Notes under the pieces: model-generated
The model's database searches: none
What the model was told of the DNA's origin: nothing
Seen by the model: the letters and a program-made list of their open reading frames with translations, nothing else
Made by a program: the position numbers and the translations under genes
In this document: piece by piece, positions 63,593 through 64,000 of the stretch
Numbering within the stretch: position 1 is the stretch's first letter
How the letters are laid out: every line of letters starts with the position of its first letter
Assembly: GCA_022385805.1 (NCBI GenBank)
Contig: MU277671.1
Coordinates: forward strand, 566,808-630,807
Length of the DNA stretch: 64,000 nt
Direction: 5' to 3'
DNA from: Pilatotrama ljubarskyi
Lineage: Eukaryota > Basidiomycota > Agaricomycetes > Polyporales > Polyporaceae

Positions 63593-64000
63593 ATGTCCGA
63601 GGAGCTCACCACCGTCATCGTCACCGACACTCCTCCCTTGGAGACGATCAGCACGCCTGCCGGCGAAATGCCCGTGGTGCCTCTCGCGCATACCTCTGGT
63701 GGCCGGGTTTCAGGCAAGGCATGGAAGGTGCCCAAGTCCGCCACAGTGTGCGTTTTCGCTCGCTAGTCCAATCCGCATAGCAACCGCTGACAGCCCGCAT
63801 ACACAGGCGGTCTCATCTCCCTGAGGGCGTAAAGACCAAGAAATGGGAGGAGCGCATGCAGAAGACAAGGAAGGAGCAGGCCATCAAGAAGCTCGAGGAA
63901 GAGCTCAAGCAGGAAAAAGCGGACGAGATCAAGCGGTGCGCACATTCGCCTTCCCTCACCGTCGTGGCACGCCCGTACTCACCGAACGCGTCGCACAGGC
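63593..64000 (+). CDS. CGR1: rRNA-processing protein CGR1 (partial, runs off the window)
   Basis: Small coiled-coil nucleolar protein needed for 60S subunit assembly. The start at 63593 gives MSEELTTVIVTDTPPLETIS, then GGRVSGKAWKVPKSATV, an intron with GTGCGT..CAG ends, and RSHLPEGVKTKKWEERMQKT followed by RKEQAIKKLEEELKQEKADE, the CGR1 signature. A further donor (GTGCGC) at about 63936 starts an intron still open at the window end; the Lys/Arg/Glu-rich C-terminal part is missing. Confidence 0.9.

Overview
This window is nuclear DNA from a filamentous fungus, almost certainly a basidiomycete of the Agaricomycetes and possibly a wood-decay type. The evidence is GC-rich, tightly packed genes on both strands, many 41-70 nt GT-AG introns with CTNAY-like branch points, a DUF6534 membrane protein, a DUF4203 protein and a Zn2Cys6 regulator of the type with an extended last loop. 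The species cannot be named from the sequence. I saw no rRNA, tRNA, CRISPR, intact transposon or viral gene. Gene models come from my own joining of exons by splice signals, reading frame and family conservation.

Layout, left to right. 0-10 kb: a D-2-hydroxyacid dehydrogenase, proteasome subunit RPN2, COX13, a small secreted GPI-type protein and ribulose-phosphate 3-epimerase. 10-25 kb, nearly all minus strand: a DXD glycosyltransferase, a CSL (CBF1/Su(H)/LAG-1) transcription factor, an unknown protein, a DUF4203 membrane protein, an MRH4-like helicase and a DUF6534 membrane protein. 25-40 kb: an MFS sugar transporter, a Mim2-like protein, a pentatricopeptide protein, the U-box cyclophilin CYP60/PPIL2, ESCRT-III subunit VPS20 and a Zn2Cys6 factor. 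40-64 kb: gamma-glutamyltransferase-like protein, mitochondrial PP2C, secreted histidine acid phosphatase (phytase-like), m-AAA protease AFG3, a Dal5-type transporter, urease accessory protein UreD, NIP7, SEC39, a large disordered protein and the start of CGR1.

Most genes are unrelated housekeeping genes. Two local themes stand out. Seven genes act in mitochondria, certainly or probably (COX13, MRH4, Mim2-like, PPR, PP2C, AFG3, possibly the DUF4203 neighbour excluded). A Dal5-type organic-anion permease lies next to UreD, as expected for ureide/urea nitrogen use.

The most unusual signal is exon architecture. Several genes contain microexons of 5-19 nt that carry invariant family motifs and are needed to keep frame. 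The smallest is a 5-nt exon inside the zinc cluster of the Zn2Cys6 factor. The sugar transporter has four (13, 15, 17, 18 nt) and the DUF6534 gene three (10, 14, 18 nt). Automatic annotation would probably miss or mis-splice these. A GC-AG intron, two stop-free 3n introns and a duplicated 41-bp bipartite element were also found.
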